64,000 bases of DNA from SHVO01 sp964576515 (lineage in GTDB: Bacteria; Pseudomonadota; Alphaproteobacteria; Rhodospirillales; Rhodospirillaceae). The DNA lies in assembly GCA_964576515.1 (NCBI GenBank), contig CAZNUW010000011.1, positions 74,991 through 138,990 of the forward strand, given 5' to 3'. Below are positions 26,386 through 35,527 of this stretch, one piece after another. The notes below the pieces were generated by a model, which was given only the letters and a program-made list of their open reading frames with translations, had not been told where the DNA came from and ran no database searches. A program made the translations under genes and the position numbers. Position 1 is the stretch's first letter. Each line of letters starts with the position of its first letter.

Positions 26386-27383
26386 CACTCGATCTTCCCT
26401 TGATCTGGGCGTTCATCATCGCCTTCGCGGTGTTCGCCTATGTCGTGATGGACGGCTTCGACTTGGGGATCGGCTTGCTTTTTCCCTGGTTCGAGGCCGG
26501 CGAGGAACGGGACATGGCGATGAATTCCATCGCGCCCGTCTGGGACGGGAATGAAACATGGCTGGTGCTCGGCGCCGGCGGCCTTTTCGCCGCCTTCCCC
26601 ACCGCTTACGCCATCATCTTTCCGGCGACCTATCCGCTGATGATCGCGATGCTCCTTGGTCTCATATTCCGCGGCGTCGCGTTCGAGTTCCGCTGGCGCG
26701 ATCCCGGCCACCGCAAATACTGGGACGCGGCCTTCGCCGGCGGATCTTTTGTCGCCGCGCTCACCCAGGGCATGACCTTGGGCGCATTGCTGCAAGGCAT
26801 CGAGGTCAAGGACGCCGCCTATGCGGGCGGCTGGCTCGACTGGCTTTCGCCGTTCAGCATTCTGACCGGCGTGTCGCTCGTCGCCGGTTACGGCCTGCTC
26901 GGCGTGTGCTGGCTGATCTGGAAGACCGAAGGCGCGGCCCGCAACCGGGCGCGGCGGTTTGCGCCGGGTTTAGGGCTCGCGACCCTCGCTGCCCTCGGCG
27001 GTGTCAGCCTCGCCACACCGTTTCTGAACTACGCCTATTGGCACCGGTGGTTCGATTTTCCCGGCCTGATCCTCACCGCGACGGTGCCGGTCCTTGTTGC
27101 GCTATGCGCCCTGATCTTCCTGCGCGCGCTCCGGCGCAACGACGACCGGACGCCGTTTCTCTCCGCGCTCACGATCTTCCTCTTGGGATTCGCCGGCCTC
27201 GGCGTCAGCATGTACCCCTACATCGTCCCGGAGTCCGTGACGATCTGGGAGGCGGCCGCGCCCGAAAGCAGCCAGCTCTTCATGCTCATCGGCACGGCCG
27301 TCATCATCCCGATCATCTTGATCTACACCGGTTGGGCCTACTGGGTTTTCCGCGGCAAGGTGGGGCCCCATGGCTACCACTGA
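26382..27383 (+). CDS. cioB: cyanide-insensitive quinol oxidase subunit II
   Basis: 333 residues, CydB family. It opens with the characteristic MDGFDLGIG after the first helix, and has WDGNETWLVLGAGGLFAAFP and a run of eight or so membrane helices. It forms the heterodimer with CioA. It overlaps cioA by 4 nt and the small DUF2474 gene by 14 nt. Confidence 0.94.
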   Translation: MTLDLPLIWAFIIAFAVFAYVVMDGFDLGIGLLFPWFEAGEERDMAMNSIAPVWDGNETWLVLGAGGLFAAFPTAYAIIFPATYPLMIAMLLGLIFRGVAFEFRWRDPGHRKYWDAAFAGGSFVAALTQGMTLGALLQGIEVKDAAYAGGWLDWLSPFSILTGVSLVAGYGLLGVCWLIWKTEGAARNRARRFAPGLGLATLAALGGVSLATPFLNYAYWHRWFDFPGLILTATVPVLVALCALIFLRALRRNDDRTPFLSALTIFLLGFAGLGVSMYPYIVPESVTIWEAAAPESSQLFMLIGTAVIIPIILIYTGWAYWVFRGKVGPHGYH

Positions 27384-27504
27384 CGAAACCCGCGAAACCG
27401 CGCGGCCCGGGTGGCCGCGCTTCGCCTGGTTCGTCGCCATCTGGGCGGGCAGCGTCGCCGCCATGTTCGCGCTGGCGGCGGTGATCAGATTCTGGATCGC
27501 TTAA
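27370..27504 (+). CDS. DUF2474-type small subunit of the CIO oxidase
   Basis: 44 residues, one membrane helix (FAWFVAIWAGSVAAMFALAAVI) ending RFWIA. The W-P-R-F-x-W-F-x-x-x-W-x-G-S-V pattern and the position directly after cioB match DUF2474, a CydX-like accessory polypeptide of bd oxidases. It starts inside the cioB end. Its TAA overlaps the TAA of the convergent gene on the other strand (shared TTAA at 27501-27504). Confidence 0.8.
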   Translation: MATTDETRETARPGWPRFAWFVAIWAGSVAAMFALAAVIRFWIA

Positions 27505-28610
27505 CGCTGATCGCCGGTCGCTGATCGACGGACCGGTTTGCCGAGATCCGCCGTCGCTTTCGGCGGATGTACGATAAAGACCTGGGTGAACGTCGCGGTC
27601 AAGGCGGCCGAGATCGTGGTGTTCTTGCCCGTTTTCGGATCGGGATGGCCATCGGCGCGCGCGCGCAACGACCGCGCGAGCCCCGGCGGTGAAAGCTGGC
27701 CGTAAGCTTGATGGTGCGTGGATTCCGCCTTCATCATCTGGCTGTAGAAGTTCTCGATATCGACGAAACCCGCCATCAGGCCATCGGCGCCCGTCTCCAG
27801 AAGGTTCAGCCGGAACCGCATCCCCTTCACGATCATCACCGTCGGCGTTCCAAAACCGGTGGTCCACGGGAACGTCATGTCCTTGGCGTCCGTCGTCAGC
27901 ACGCCGTCGACGATCTTGCCCTTGGTCACATGGTTGAAGCGCGCGCCGCGCTTTGCGTCCACCCGCTGCGAGCCGCCCGGCACGATGCTGTTGCCGGTCG
28001 CATCCGTCAGCAACGGATCGAGGCCACGATACATCGTCACGGTGACGTCGGGATCGTTGGTGAGATCGTCAACGCCCGTCAGTTCGATCATGGTGCGGTT
28101 ATAGTGGTCGTCGACAATCGACTTGCTGTCGAAGAACGCTGTTTGACCGTCAGGCAAACGGTAGTGAACCTGGCATCCGAGCACGCGGTACAGTTCGTTA
28201 TCGACCCCGCGTTCGCCCGACGGGCTGGTGAAATCGTTATCGTCGACCTTGCCGTCGAGATTCATGCCCAGCGAAATCTTGCCGCCGGCTTCGAGGTAGG
28301 GGAACTTCTCCGGCTTGTCGCTCGGGAACCAGCCCTCGATCTCGCGGGTCAAGTGGGACTCTTCAATCGTCCACTTCTGCCCCTTGTCTTGTGGGAACAG
28401 CGCCTTGAACGTCTCGCGCGGGCCGAACAGATTGAACCCTTCCGGGCATTCGGCTTTGCCGTCCGGGGTCTGATGCACCGCCCAGAACAAGCTCTTCAGC
28501 GCATAGCCGATGGCGCCGTCGCGCACCGCGGACATTTCGGCCGCCATGGCAGGGGCGCTGAACACAACGGCGGCGCCCAGCACACAAAGGCGATTCAATT
28601 TCGAGATCAT
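27501..28610 (-). CDS. cassette A, protein X: secreted protein of unrecognised family
   Basis: 369 residues with a signal peptide (cut near AMA/A). It shares with the X proteins of cassettes B and C: an NLDGK or DLDGK acidic loop, ELYRVLGC with a conserved Cys, the LTGVDDL / ITGEDL segment before an acidic stretch, and ADGHPDPKTGKN followed by TISAA near the end. It is the most divergent copy, with an extra ~20-residue stretch before ADGHP and a longer C-tail. The function is unknown. Last gene of cassette A, where B and C have it first. GAGGGG 8 nt before the ATG decides the start. Confidence 0.75.
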   Translation of the reverse strand: MISKLNRLCVLGAAVVFSAPAMAAEMSAVRDGAIGYALKSLFWAVHQTPDGKAECPEGFNLFGPRETFKALFPQDKGQKWTIEESHLTREIEGWFPSDKPEKFPYLEAGGKISLGMNLDGKVDDNDFTSPSGERGVDNELYRVLGCQVHYRLPDGQTAFFDSKSIVDDHYNRTMIELTGVDDLTNDPDVTVTMYRGLDPLLTDATGNSIVPGGSQRVDAKRGARFNHVTKGKIVDGVLTTDAKDMTFPWTTGFGTPTVMIVKGMRFRLNLLETGADGLMAGFVDIENFYSQMMKAESTHHQAYGQLSPPGLARSLRARADGHPDPKTGKNTTISAALTATFTQVFIVHPPKATADLGKPVRRSATGDQR

Positions 28611-28626
28611 GACCATTCCCCTCGCC

Positions 28627-29976
28627 TTAGTTCGCTTTGCCGAAGTAGTCGTCGCGCACGAACATCGCTTGGAACCCCTGGCGGCGGCCCTGGAATTCGC
28701 CGCGGCTGTCGCCGTCCGTATCCCCGACAAACTCATCGCCCGCGTATGTGTAAACCGGCCGGTCGCGGAACGTCCAAACATGCAGCGCGCCCGCGTCAGT
28801 GGCTTGCGCCTCACGTCCGGTTTGCGGATCGAGATACATCGTGCTCCATGCGTCGCTGCCGCTCTTCGCGCCGACCGGCGCAAGAACCGGCGGGAACTGC
28901 CGCTGGCATTCGGCCGGATCGCCGCCGCCGCAGATGGCGAGGCGGTAGGCCTGCGTGGTTTTCGGATGATCGCACAGCAGTTGATCGAGGGCGTCGTCGG
29001 CGCAGGTATAGGTGTACACCGTCATGCCGCGTGAATCCGCGATCACTGTGCCCGCGTCGGTTTCCTGAAACTGGAAGCCGGGCGGCGGCGGCGGCGCCTT
29101 CACCGTGTAGACGTTGCTCCATCCCGGCACATCGCTGCCGATCATACTCATGCGTTCGATATCCGGCGCATGACGATACAAGGGCTTGCCGCGGAACGCC
29201 CACTGGTTCACGCCCGGCGCGCGTTCGATGATGGTCCACTCCCCGATGGGCCGCGCGGACGCGGGCGCCAGCATCGGCGGGAAGATCGCTTCGCACTGGC
29301 CGATACAGGCGGACGTCTTCGCCGTGTCCTTATCGTAAGCGTAGATCGACATCCGGCCCGTCGTCAGGATCGTACGGCCGACGGCGTTCGTCTCCACGAT
29401 AAAGCCGGGCGGAATATTCATCGGGGGCTGGATCGGCGACCGCCAGGCGTAGTTCCCGGCGACACGCTCGGTGCGGGTCGTGCCGCCCAGCACATCACCC
29501 GCTTTATGATCGAAGAACGACGTATAAAGCGGTTGCTCGTTGTAGGCCCACTGCTTCAGGCCATCCTTGCGCGCGACGATCGTCCACGCGCCGACCGGCT
29601 TCGCATCCGCGTCGGCAACGACCACGGGCCACGCTTGCGTGCAGGTCGGACGCGTCTCCAGATCCGGCAGAACCAGACCCGGCGGATACGGACTCATGAG
29701 ACCTGCGTTCTCCGTCGCCTTCTCGTCGAAACAAGCGGGCGTGCCCTTCGCTTCGCCGGTATAGCCGTTGCGCATGCGGCGTGACGGCCACGAGTACATC
29801 GTGCGCCCGTTGGCGTCGGCGAACACAGGCCCATCCAACTCGGTCATCACCACCTGAAAGCCCGGCGGCATCGGCACGCGCTGATAGTCTTCCACTTGCG
29901 CCTTGCCGCGATCCGCGGTGAAGGCCGACGTCGCGGCGAAGGCCAGACCAAGTGCGATGAATGAGAGGTGGCGCAT
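28627..29976 (-). CDS. cassette A, protein Y: secreted COG4315-type repeat protein
   Basis: 449 residues with a signal peptide. It contains four units of the PF03640/COG4315 type: a TMYSW or SIYAYDKD strand, a Cys-x3-Cys or similar Cys pair (ACIGQCEAIFPP), a W-x-I-I/V-x-R segment, then G-x-x-QWAxxGxPLY. This family has the Y-x-(F/W/Y)-x-x-D signature; most members are secreted or lipid-anchored and uncharacterised. AGGAG precedes the ATG at 29976. It sits 8 nt after the DUF1552 gene and 16 nt before gene X. Confidence 0.8.
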   Translation of the reverse strand: MRHLSFIALGLAFAATSAFTADRGKAQVEDYQRVPMPPGFQVVMTELDGPVFADANGRTMYSWPSRRMRNGYTGEAKGTPACFDEKATENAGLMSPYPPGLVLPDLETRPTCTQAWPVVVADADAKPVGAWTIVARKDGLKQWAYNEQPLYTSFFDHKAGDVLGGTTRTERVAGNYAWRSPIQPPMNIPPGFIVETNAVGRTILTTGRMSIYAYDKDTAKTSACIGQCEAIFPPMLAPASARPIGEWTIIERAPGVNQWAFRGKPLYRHAPDIERMSMIGSDVPGWSNVYTVKAPPPPPGFQFQETDAGTVIADSRGMTVYTYTCADDALDQLLCDHPKTTQAYRLAICGGGDPAECQRQFPPVLAPVGAKSGSDAWSTMYLDPQTGREAQATDAGALHVWTFRDRPVYTYAGDEFVGDTDGDSRGEFQGRRQGFQAMFVRDDYFGKAN

Positions 29977-29984
29977 GGCCGCTC

Positions 29985-31319
29985 CTAAACGAGGATTTCG
30001 CCGACTTCTTTTGACGTCGTGTTGCTCAGCGTGCCCCACGACGGGATGTCGAGCCCGAGGATCTTCATCGCCGTGTAGCCCACGCGCGTACCCGGGCTCG
30101 CCGCGCCGTCGACGTGGATGCCGGTCTTGAGCTTCCCGCCGGCTTTACCGGCCGTGAACATCGGGATGGCGTCCAGCGAATGGATCTTGGCGTAGGAGAT
30201 GTCGGACAACGCATAGGTCAGCGTGTGATCGAGCAGCGTGCCGTCGCCTTCCGGGGTCTTCGCGAAAGCTTCCACGAAGTAAGCCCACTCCTCCATCGCG
30301 CGACGGGTGAACCACGACACTTCTTCCTGATATCCACCGGGTCCCAGGGCTTCTTCATGGGTCGCGGTGTGGTGCGGCTTTTCGTAGCCGGGCTTCGTGG
30401 TCGAGGCGGTTTCGGCGGCATAGCCCATGTTGAACACGCGCGTCTGGTCGCACGCCAAAGCCATCACCATGATATCCGTCATCATGCGGTGACGCTGCGA
30501 CACGAGGCCCGCATCGAGACCGGCCGCCGGCTCGCCTTTCGGCGCGTCGATATGTTTGCACGCCGCGAGCGGCTTCGGCTTGGTGAGTTGCAGATCGAAC
30601 TGGCGCTCGAGATCGCGCAAGCCCGTGAAGTATTGATCCAGACGATGACGATCTTCCGCCCCGATCTTCTGTTGGAAGGATTTCGTCCCATCGAGCACGC
30701 CCGACAGCACGCTCTTGCGGATCATCACCTTGGGATTGGGGACGAACTCGGCCGCGTTCGGGTCCTGATAGTCCGGTCCGAAGACGCGCTGATAGAAGCG
30801 GATCGGCGACCACTCCGGCGGATTGATCGAGTTCGCGTTCTCATAGGAATAGCTGTCGCGCACATCGCCCGTGGCGGTCGCCGACAGAATCTGGAAGCGC
30901 GTCGTATTGCCGATGCGCTTGGCCACCGTCACGTCGATGGTTTCGCCGGGGCGCACGTTCGACGGCGAAGGCGCCATGCCGGTACGCAGAATCACCCAGC
31001 CCGTGTGGTGACACATCAAGGGCGCCGCATCCTTGAACGTATTGAAGTTCGAGAACAGGTTGATGTGCTGTTTCACGTTCTTCAGGCTCTCGATCTCCGG
31101 CGGCAGATCGAAGTTCGCGCCGAATTTCTTCGGGGTGAAGATCGCCGCGTTCATACCCAGGCCCCACAGCCAGGTGCCGAAGCGCGTCGGCAGCGCTTCG
31201 CCCGAGGCCAGAGCCGAGCCGTTGCCGTTCAGGAAGTAGTTGAGAAGCGGAAGCCCGACCGTGACCGCGCTGCCTCCGAGCATGCCTCTCAGCACGCGGC
31301 GTCTGTTCATCTTGTCCAT
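29985..31319 (-). CDS. cassette A, DUF1552 protein, Tat-exported
   Basis: 444 residues. The N-terminus NRRRVLRGMLGG followed by a hydrophobic stretch is a twin-arginine signal, so the protein is probably folded, perhaps with a bound cofactor, before export. The DUF1552 hallmarks include FGTWLWGLG, VGLPLL and a C-terminal GGKLKTGIHV then SNTTSKEVGEIL. DUF1552 proteins are distant relatives of DUF1501 and the alkaline-phosphatase/sulfatase fold in database annotation, without known activity. Where copies B and C read TDHGYARTHT, this one reads SDISYAKIHS, losing one His. GGAGG lies upstream. Confidence 0.88.
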   Translation of the reverse strand: MDKMNRRRVLRGMLGGSAVTVGLPLLNYFLNGNGSALASGEALPTRFGTWLWGLGMNAAIFTPKKFGANFDLPPEIESLKNVKQHINLFSNFNTFKDAAPLMCHHTGWVILRTGMAPSPSNVRPGETIDVTVAKRIGNTTRFQILSATATGDVRDSYSYENANSINPPEWSPIRFYQRVFGPDYQDPNAAEFVPNPKVMIRKSVLSGVLDGTKSFQQKIGAEDRHRLDQYFTGLRDLERQFDLQLTKPKPLAACKHIDAPKGEPAAGLDAGLVSQRHRMMTDIMVMALACDQTRVFNMGYAAETASTTKPGYEKPHHTATHEEALGPGGYQEEVSWFTRRAMEEWAYFVEAFAKTPEGDGTLLDHTLTYALSDISYAKIHSLDAIPMFTAGKAGGKLKTGIHVDGAASPGTRVGYTAMKILGLDIPSWGTLSNTTSKEVGEILV

Positions 31320-31332
31320 CCTCGTTCCTCCC

Positions 31333-33045
31333 TTAGTTCGCGGCCGCGGCCTGTTGGGGCGCAGCCGGGGTCTCGCCGATGTCCGAAAAAGCGGCGCTCA
31401 AGGCGATCATACGGTACAGGTCCGGCAACCGGTAACCTTCGGCCGCGAAGCGTTGCGTGAAATGCTGGATCGCCGGTCGGTTCGCGCGTTCCACCGGCCC
31501 GCCGGTTGCGTAAGCATAGACGCGCGACACCAGGCACGACGGCAGCGACGGATGATCGTGCAGCGCCTGCGCCAGGCCCGTCACGTCGGTAAAGTTCTTG
31601 CCGTCGAAGGAACCGGTCGCGTCGATCGCGGCCCCGCGCTCCGTCGTCCGGTATTGTCCCGCGCCGTCGAAGTTCTCAAGCGACAGGCCGATGGGATCGG
31701 TAATGCGGTGACATCCCGCACACACCGGGTTCTCAAGATGTGCGTTGACGCGGTCGCGCGCGGTGCGGTGCGCGGCCTTCGGGTCTTCCACCGCCGAGAA
31801 GTCGACGTTGGGCGGCGGCGTCGGCACGATTTGGCACAAAAGGATCTCGCGCATCGCCTTGCCGCGGCGCGTGGCCGAACTGCGGCCTGGGTGCGAGTGC
31901 ACGGCCAGGAAGCTCACCTGCGTCAGAAGGCCCACGCGCGGACTGTCGGCCGGGAACTCGTACGGCTGCCAGCCGGGCGTCGTCGGAACCTGATAGATCG
32001 CCGCCAGCGCCGGTGACATGAACGTGGAGCGCGTCGTGAACAAGTCGCGGTAGTCGCGCTTCTTGGCCACAAGGTGATCGACCACGGTGCGCAGCGTCTG
32101 CTCGCGCGCGTCCACCAGCGTCACGCCGGTCACGCCCGGATACACCGAAGCGTCCTTCGCCAGGTTGTCGAAATTGTCGAAGGCGAACATATCGTCGAAG
32201 AACGCACGCACGCCTTCGCGCAGGCGCGGGCTTGCGAGCATACGGTCGACCTGCCGCGCGAGCCCCTTGTCCGTGTGCAGTTCGCCCTTCGCCGCCGCGT
32301 CGAGCAGCGCGTCGTCCGGCCCGGCGTCCCACAGGAAGAAGCTCAAACGCGACGCCATCGAATAACCGTCGAGGCGCTGCTTGCCGGGGTTCTTAGGATC
32401 AGCCTCGAAGGTGTCGGCGATGAACACCATCTCCGGGCTGATGAGCAGGCCTTCGAGCGCATAGGCCAGCCCGTCGTAGAAATTGTTCAAGCGCTTGGCC
32501 GCACCGCCCGCTTCCGCGACGAGGAACGAAAGACGCTCCTCCTCCAGCGGGCGGCGGAACAGACGTTTGCCCGTCGCGGCCAGGAACTCACGGGCGCAGG
32601 CGTCGTCGGACGCGGTGACGCTCGCAGGCTTACAGGGGATCAGGGTATCGCGGTGCCCGGGGATGCCGAGGTCCAGGTCTTCCGCGCTCACGATCTGCGC
32701 GGCGATCGACGACGCCGAACGCTGGAACTGCTGGAGCTGGCTCGACGTAACCCCGGCGCTCGACGCGCCGGACGCCAGCAGCCCGGACGTGCGCGGCACA
32801 GGCGCGAACGGCGACACGATGCTGATGTCGAAGCCGAAGAAATATTTGATGGTGTTGGCGTATTGCGCGCCGGTCATCAGGCGCACGCGCGCGGGCTGAA
32901 CGCTCGAAGGTTCCGGCGCGGCGGCAACGGCGGCGTCGTTACGCGCAGCCGTGGGCGTCGAGGACGGTCCCGAACAGGACGCGAGCGCAACCGCCGCCAT
33001 CGCGCCGGCCACATATATATGTCTAAAGCTCCGCCGCAGACCCAA
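31333..33045 (-). CDS. cassette A, DUF1592-type multidomain cytochrome lipoprotein
   Basis: 570 residues. A signal peptide with lipobox (ALASC) is followed by DUF1587 (RLMTGAQYANTIKYFFG), DUF1595 (FLAATGKRLFRRPLEEE), DUF1592 (RLSFFLWDAGPDDALLDAA), DUF1588 with heme-binding CAGCHRITDPIGL near residue 442, and DUF1585 at the end. This planctomycete-type architecture is widespread in Planctomycetes and some Proteobacteria without assigned function. I place the start at TTG 33045, with GGGAGGG just before it, because a sigma-70 promoter at 33081-33109 would put the transcript start at the alternative GTG (33075). First gene of cassette A. Confidence 0.85.
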   Translation of the reverse strand: MGLRRSFRHIYVAGAMAAVALASCSGPSSTPTAARNDAAVAAAPEPSSVQPARVRLMTGAQYANTIKYFFGFDISIVSPFAPVPRTSGLLASGASSAGVTSSQLQQFQRSASSIAAQIVSAEDLDLGIPGHRDTLIPCKPASVTASDDACAREFLAATGKRLFRRPLEEERLSFLVAEAGGAAKRLNNFYDGLAYALEGLLISPEMVFIADTFEADPKNPGKQRLDGYSMASRLSFFLWDAGPDDALLDAAAKGELHTDKGLARQVDRMLASPRLREGVRAFFDDMFAFDNFDNLAKDASVYPGVTGVTLVDAREQTLRTVVDHLVAKKRDYRDLFTTRSTFMSPALAAIYQVPTTPGWQPYEFPADSPRVGLLTQVSFLAVHSHPGRSSATRRGKAMREILLCQIVPTPPPNVDFSAVEDPKAAHRTARDRVNAHLENPVCAGCHRITDPIGLSLENFDGAGQYRTTERGAAIDATGSFDGKNFTDVTGLAQALHDHPSLPSCLVSRVYAYATGGPVERANRPAIQHFTQRFAAEGYRLPDLYRMIALSAAFSDIGETPAAPQQAAAAN

Positions 33046-33080
33046 AACGCCCTCCCGGAATGCGTAAATCTCCACGTGAA

Positions 33081-33109
33081 ATTATGGGATTGTCGCCAAC
33101 TTGTCTCAA
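33081..33109 (-). promoter_or_regulatory. sigma-70 promoter of cassette A
   Basis: On the minus strand: TTGAGA (33109-33104), 17-nt spacer, CATAAT (33086-33081). The predicted transcript start near 33074 leaves a ~29-nt leader before the TTG start at 33045. The remaining gap up to 33378 holds no gene that I can support; it is locally less GC-rich. Confidence 0.65.
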
Positions 33110-33378
33110 TCGAGTTTAATTGCCTCCGCCCCTTGAAAAAATCTGCGGGCGTTCTGTTACATAGTTGGATTTCCTGGATTTTTCGGCAGTGTTCCGGCGC
33201 GGGTACGCACCCCCCACCGGGATCCCCTTTAGATTCTAACGCTCTGAGCCTCGCGGAGGGAATTTCGGTGTCGAAACCGGTCGTTCCTGGCGGGCGCCGC
33301 ATTCGTCGCTGCGGCTGCGCCCGCCTATACCACTGTGAATATAGGCGGGCGCATTGTCGTCGGCCTCAACACGGACTT

Positions 33379-34257
33379 CTAGAATCCGTAAACCAGCGAC
33401 AAGCGGGTCGCCGTATCCCAGGCGCGGCGTCCGAGGGGCGGATTGTTTTCACGGATGACGTCGAACGACGCGCGCGACGACAGCGCATCGGTCAGGGCGT
33501 AGGTGAGCGCCGTCGTCGACGTCCACTGGCTGCCGATCACGATGGCCGCGCTTTCAGTGAATTGCAGGTCGTCCGTGATCTTCCAGCTAAAGTCGAGGCC
33601 GGCGCGGGCGCTGACGTCGTTCTCGCGCGTCAGGTTGACGTAACGCGTCTGTTGGAACGCCGGACCCGCCGTGACGTCCAGATTCAACGTCGGCCCTTTC
33701 AGCACCGAATAACCGGCACCCCCTGATTCCGTGAAGCGGCGTGTGAACCCGGCGAAGGTGTTCCGCTCCCAGCCTAGAAGGGCGTACAGATACAGACGTT
33801 CGTTGAACTTGTAGTTCAGCTCATAGTCCGCGAGATAACGGTTGCGCGTCAGCACATTGTTGCTGCGCTGCCAGTCGACCAGCGCGTTGATCTTGTGACG
33901 GAACTGAAGCCCATCCTTGGAAAGGCCGATCCCCGCCGCGACACCGGTGTCTTGCGTGTTCCCGGTCGTGTAGGTCACCCCAAGTTCGCCGCTGCCGGTC
34001 CAATTGTCGAAGATGCCGGCCTCGCGCAATTTCTCCACCCGCGCCGTCTCGCGTTCCTGGGCCATGCTTGCGACCAGGGCGTCGATCTCGGCCGCCGAAC
34101 CCGGATGCGACCTTTTGGCGACCCGCGCGACCGTGTCCATATCGCCACCGGCCTCACGGATCATCGTCTCCACCGCGGGTGGGATCGGTTCGGCCACGGC
34201 CGGAACGGCCGCCATCGCCGCGGCGAGGGCCACGGCGCCAAAGGTCAGATTTCTCAT
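33379..34257 (-). CDS. DUF481 (YdiY-like) outer-membrane protein
   Basis: 292 residues with a signal peptide (cut near AVA/E). A ~60-residue helical segment precedes a DUF481 barrel, which starts NWTGSGELGVTYTTGNTQDT, the usual signature, and ends in YGF with a C-terminal Phe. DUF481 proteins are outer-membrane barrels, some induced by acid or salt. AAGGATGAGA lies before ATG 34257. It is divergent from the cyclophilin gene and stands between cassettes A and B. Confidence 0.82.
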   Translation of the reverse strand: MRNLTFGAVALAAAMAAVPAVAEPIPPAVETMIREAGGDMDTVARVAKRSHPGSAAEIDALVASMAQERETARVEKLREAGIFDNWTGSGELGVTYTTGNTQDTGVAAGIGLSKDGLQFRHKINALVDWQRSNNVLTRNRYLADYELNYKFNERLYLYALLGWERNTFAGFTRRFTESGGAGYSVLKGPTLNLDVTAGPAFQQTRYVNLTRENDVSARAGLDFSWKITDDLQFTESAAIVIGSQWTSTTALTYALTDALSSRASFDVIRENNPPLGRRAWDTATRLSLVYGF

Positions 34258-34384
34258 TGTCTCATCCTTACGCTGGAGCGGCTTGAGCGGCCGCGTTTCA
34301 TGTCGAGGGTCCCCATTTCGACTCATCGTCTTGCGAGGCCGCAGCCGGGGGTGACACACTTAGTCCCTCTCGACTGGGGGCCCC

Positions 34385-35527
34385 ATGTTCCGTTTTGCGC
34401 TCGCGTTGTCCATCCTTCTTTCCGCCCCGGCGCTGGCCGCCGAGGATGCGGACCCCGAAAACACGGTGTTTCTCGACCTCGCGTACGGGCGGGTCGTCAT
34501 CCGGATGCGCCCGGATCTCGCGCCCAAACACGTCGAACGTGTAAAGCACCTCGTCCGGGGCGGCTATTACGACGGACTCGTCTTCCACCGCGTCGTCGAG
34601 AACTTTGCCGCCCAGACCGGCGACCCGAGCGGCGACGGCACGGGAGCCGGCACAGGCCGCACCATCAACGCGGAATTCTCCCGCACGCCGCAGGTCCGGG
34701 GCACGGTATCCATGGCGCGCGCGTCCCGGCGCAACAGCGCCGACGCCGAGTGGTTCATCGTGCTGGCGGACAATCCGGATACCCGCTCCTCCCTCGACGG
34801 CAAATACACCGTTTGGGGCCAGGTCATCGCGGGCATGGACTTCGTCGATCAGATCCCCAAGGGCGACAAGGCCAAGGACGGGCGCGGCATCGCCGACCCG
34901 GCGCGCATTATAAAAATGCAGATCGCCGCCGACGCGGCCGCCGACCCGAAGCTGGAGACCCAGGCCCTCCTCCAACGCCCCGATGCCGCCCTCACCGCCC
35001 GGAATTTCAGCGCCTCGGAATTTAGGTGCGCCGGCCTTGCCGCGGGCGCGGGAGTCACCACCCAGTCGGCGCTCGCCCAGCTCTGGACTCACGGCTATCT
35101 CTCGGGCCGCTGGCAGGCGAGCAACACTTTGACGACGTCGCCGGCCCCAGCCGGCGACGATCCCGCCCTCGCCGCGACATGCGCGGCCTACCCGCTCGCC
35201 TCCCTGATCACGGTGGCCAGTCAGGAATTGGCCAAGGCCCCGCGCGACCTTCCGGCCACGGCCCCGACCCTGCAGCTCGACACATATACATGTAAGGCCT
35301 TCGCGGACTCCCGGAAGGCATCCAACAAGGATCCCTCCGAACTCGTCGGCCTTTGGACCTTCGCTTATATCCAAGGCTACAAGAACGTCAGTCAGCCGGA
35401 GATGGAAATCCCCTATGACGCCCGGCCCCGGTTGCTGGACGCCATGGCCGCCGCCTGCGCCAAGTTCCCGGATCGGAAGTTTGTCGAGCTGGTCTCCGCG
35501 GTCGCCGCGAAAGTGCGGATTAAGTAG
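34385..35527 (+). CDS. periplasmic cyclophilin fused to two HdeA-like repeats
   Basis: 380 residues with a signal peptide (cut near ALA/A). Residues ~25-185 are a cyclophilin-type peptidyl-prolyl isomerase (GGYYDGLVFHRVVENF, QTGDPSGDGTGAGTG, EWFIVLADNP). The C-terminal part holds two ~75-residue units, each with a first Cys, an LW-T-x-x-Y-x-x-G segment and a later CA-x-x-P, the pattern of HdeA/Rap1a-like acid-stress chaperone domains. The fusion suggests a periplasmic folding factor. Divergent from the DUF481 gene across 127 bp. Confidence 0.8.
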   Translation: MFRFALALSILLSAPALAAEDADPENTVFLDLAYGRVVIRMRPDLAPKHVERVKHLVRGGYYDGLVFHRVVENFAAQTGDPSGDGTGAGTGRTINAEFSRTPQVRGTVSMARASRRNSADAEWFIVLADNPDTRSSLDGKYTVWGQVIAGMDFVDQIPKGDKAKDGRGIADPARIIKMQIAADAAADPKLETQALLQRPDAALTARNFSASEFRCAGLAAGAGVTTQSALAQLWTHGYLSGRWQASNTLTTSPAPAGDDPALAATCAAYPLASLITVASQELAKAPRDLPATAPTLQLDTYTCKAFADSRKASNKDPSELVGLWTFAYIQGYKNVSQPEMEIPYDARPRLLDAMAAACAKFPDRKFVELVSAVAAKVRIK

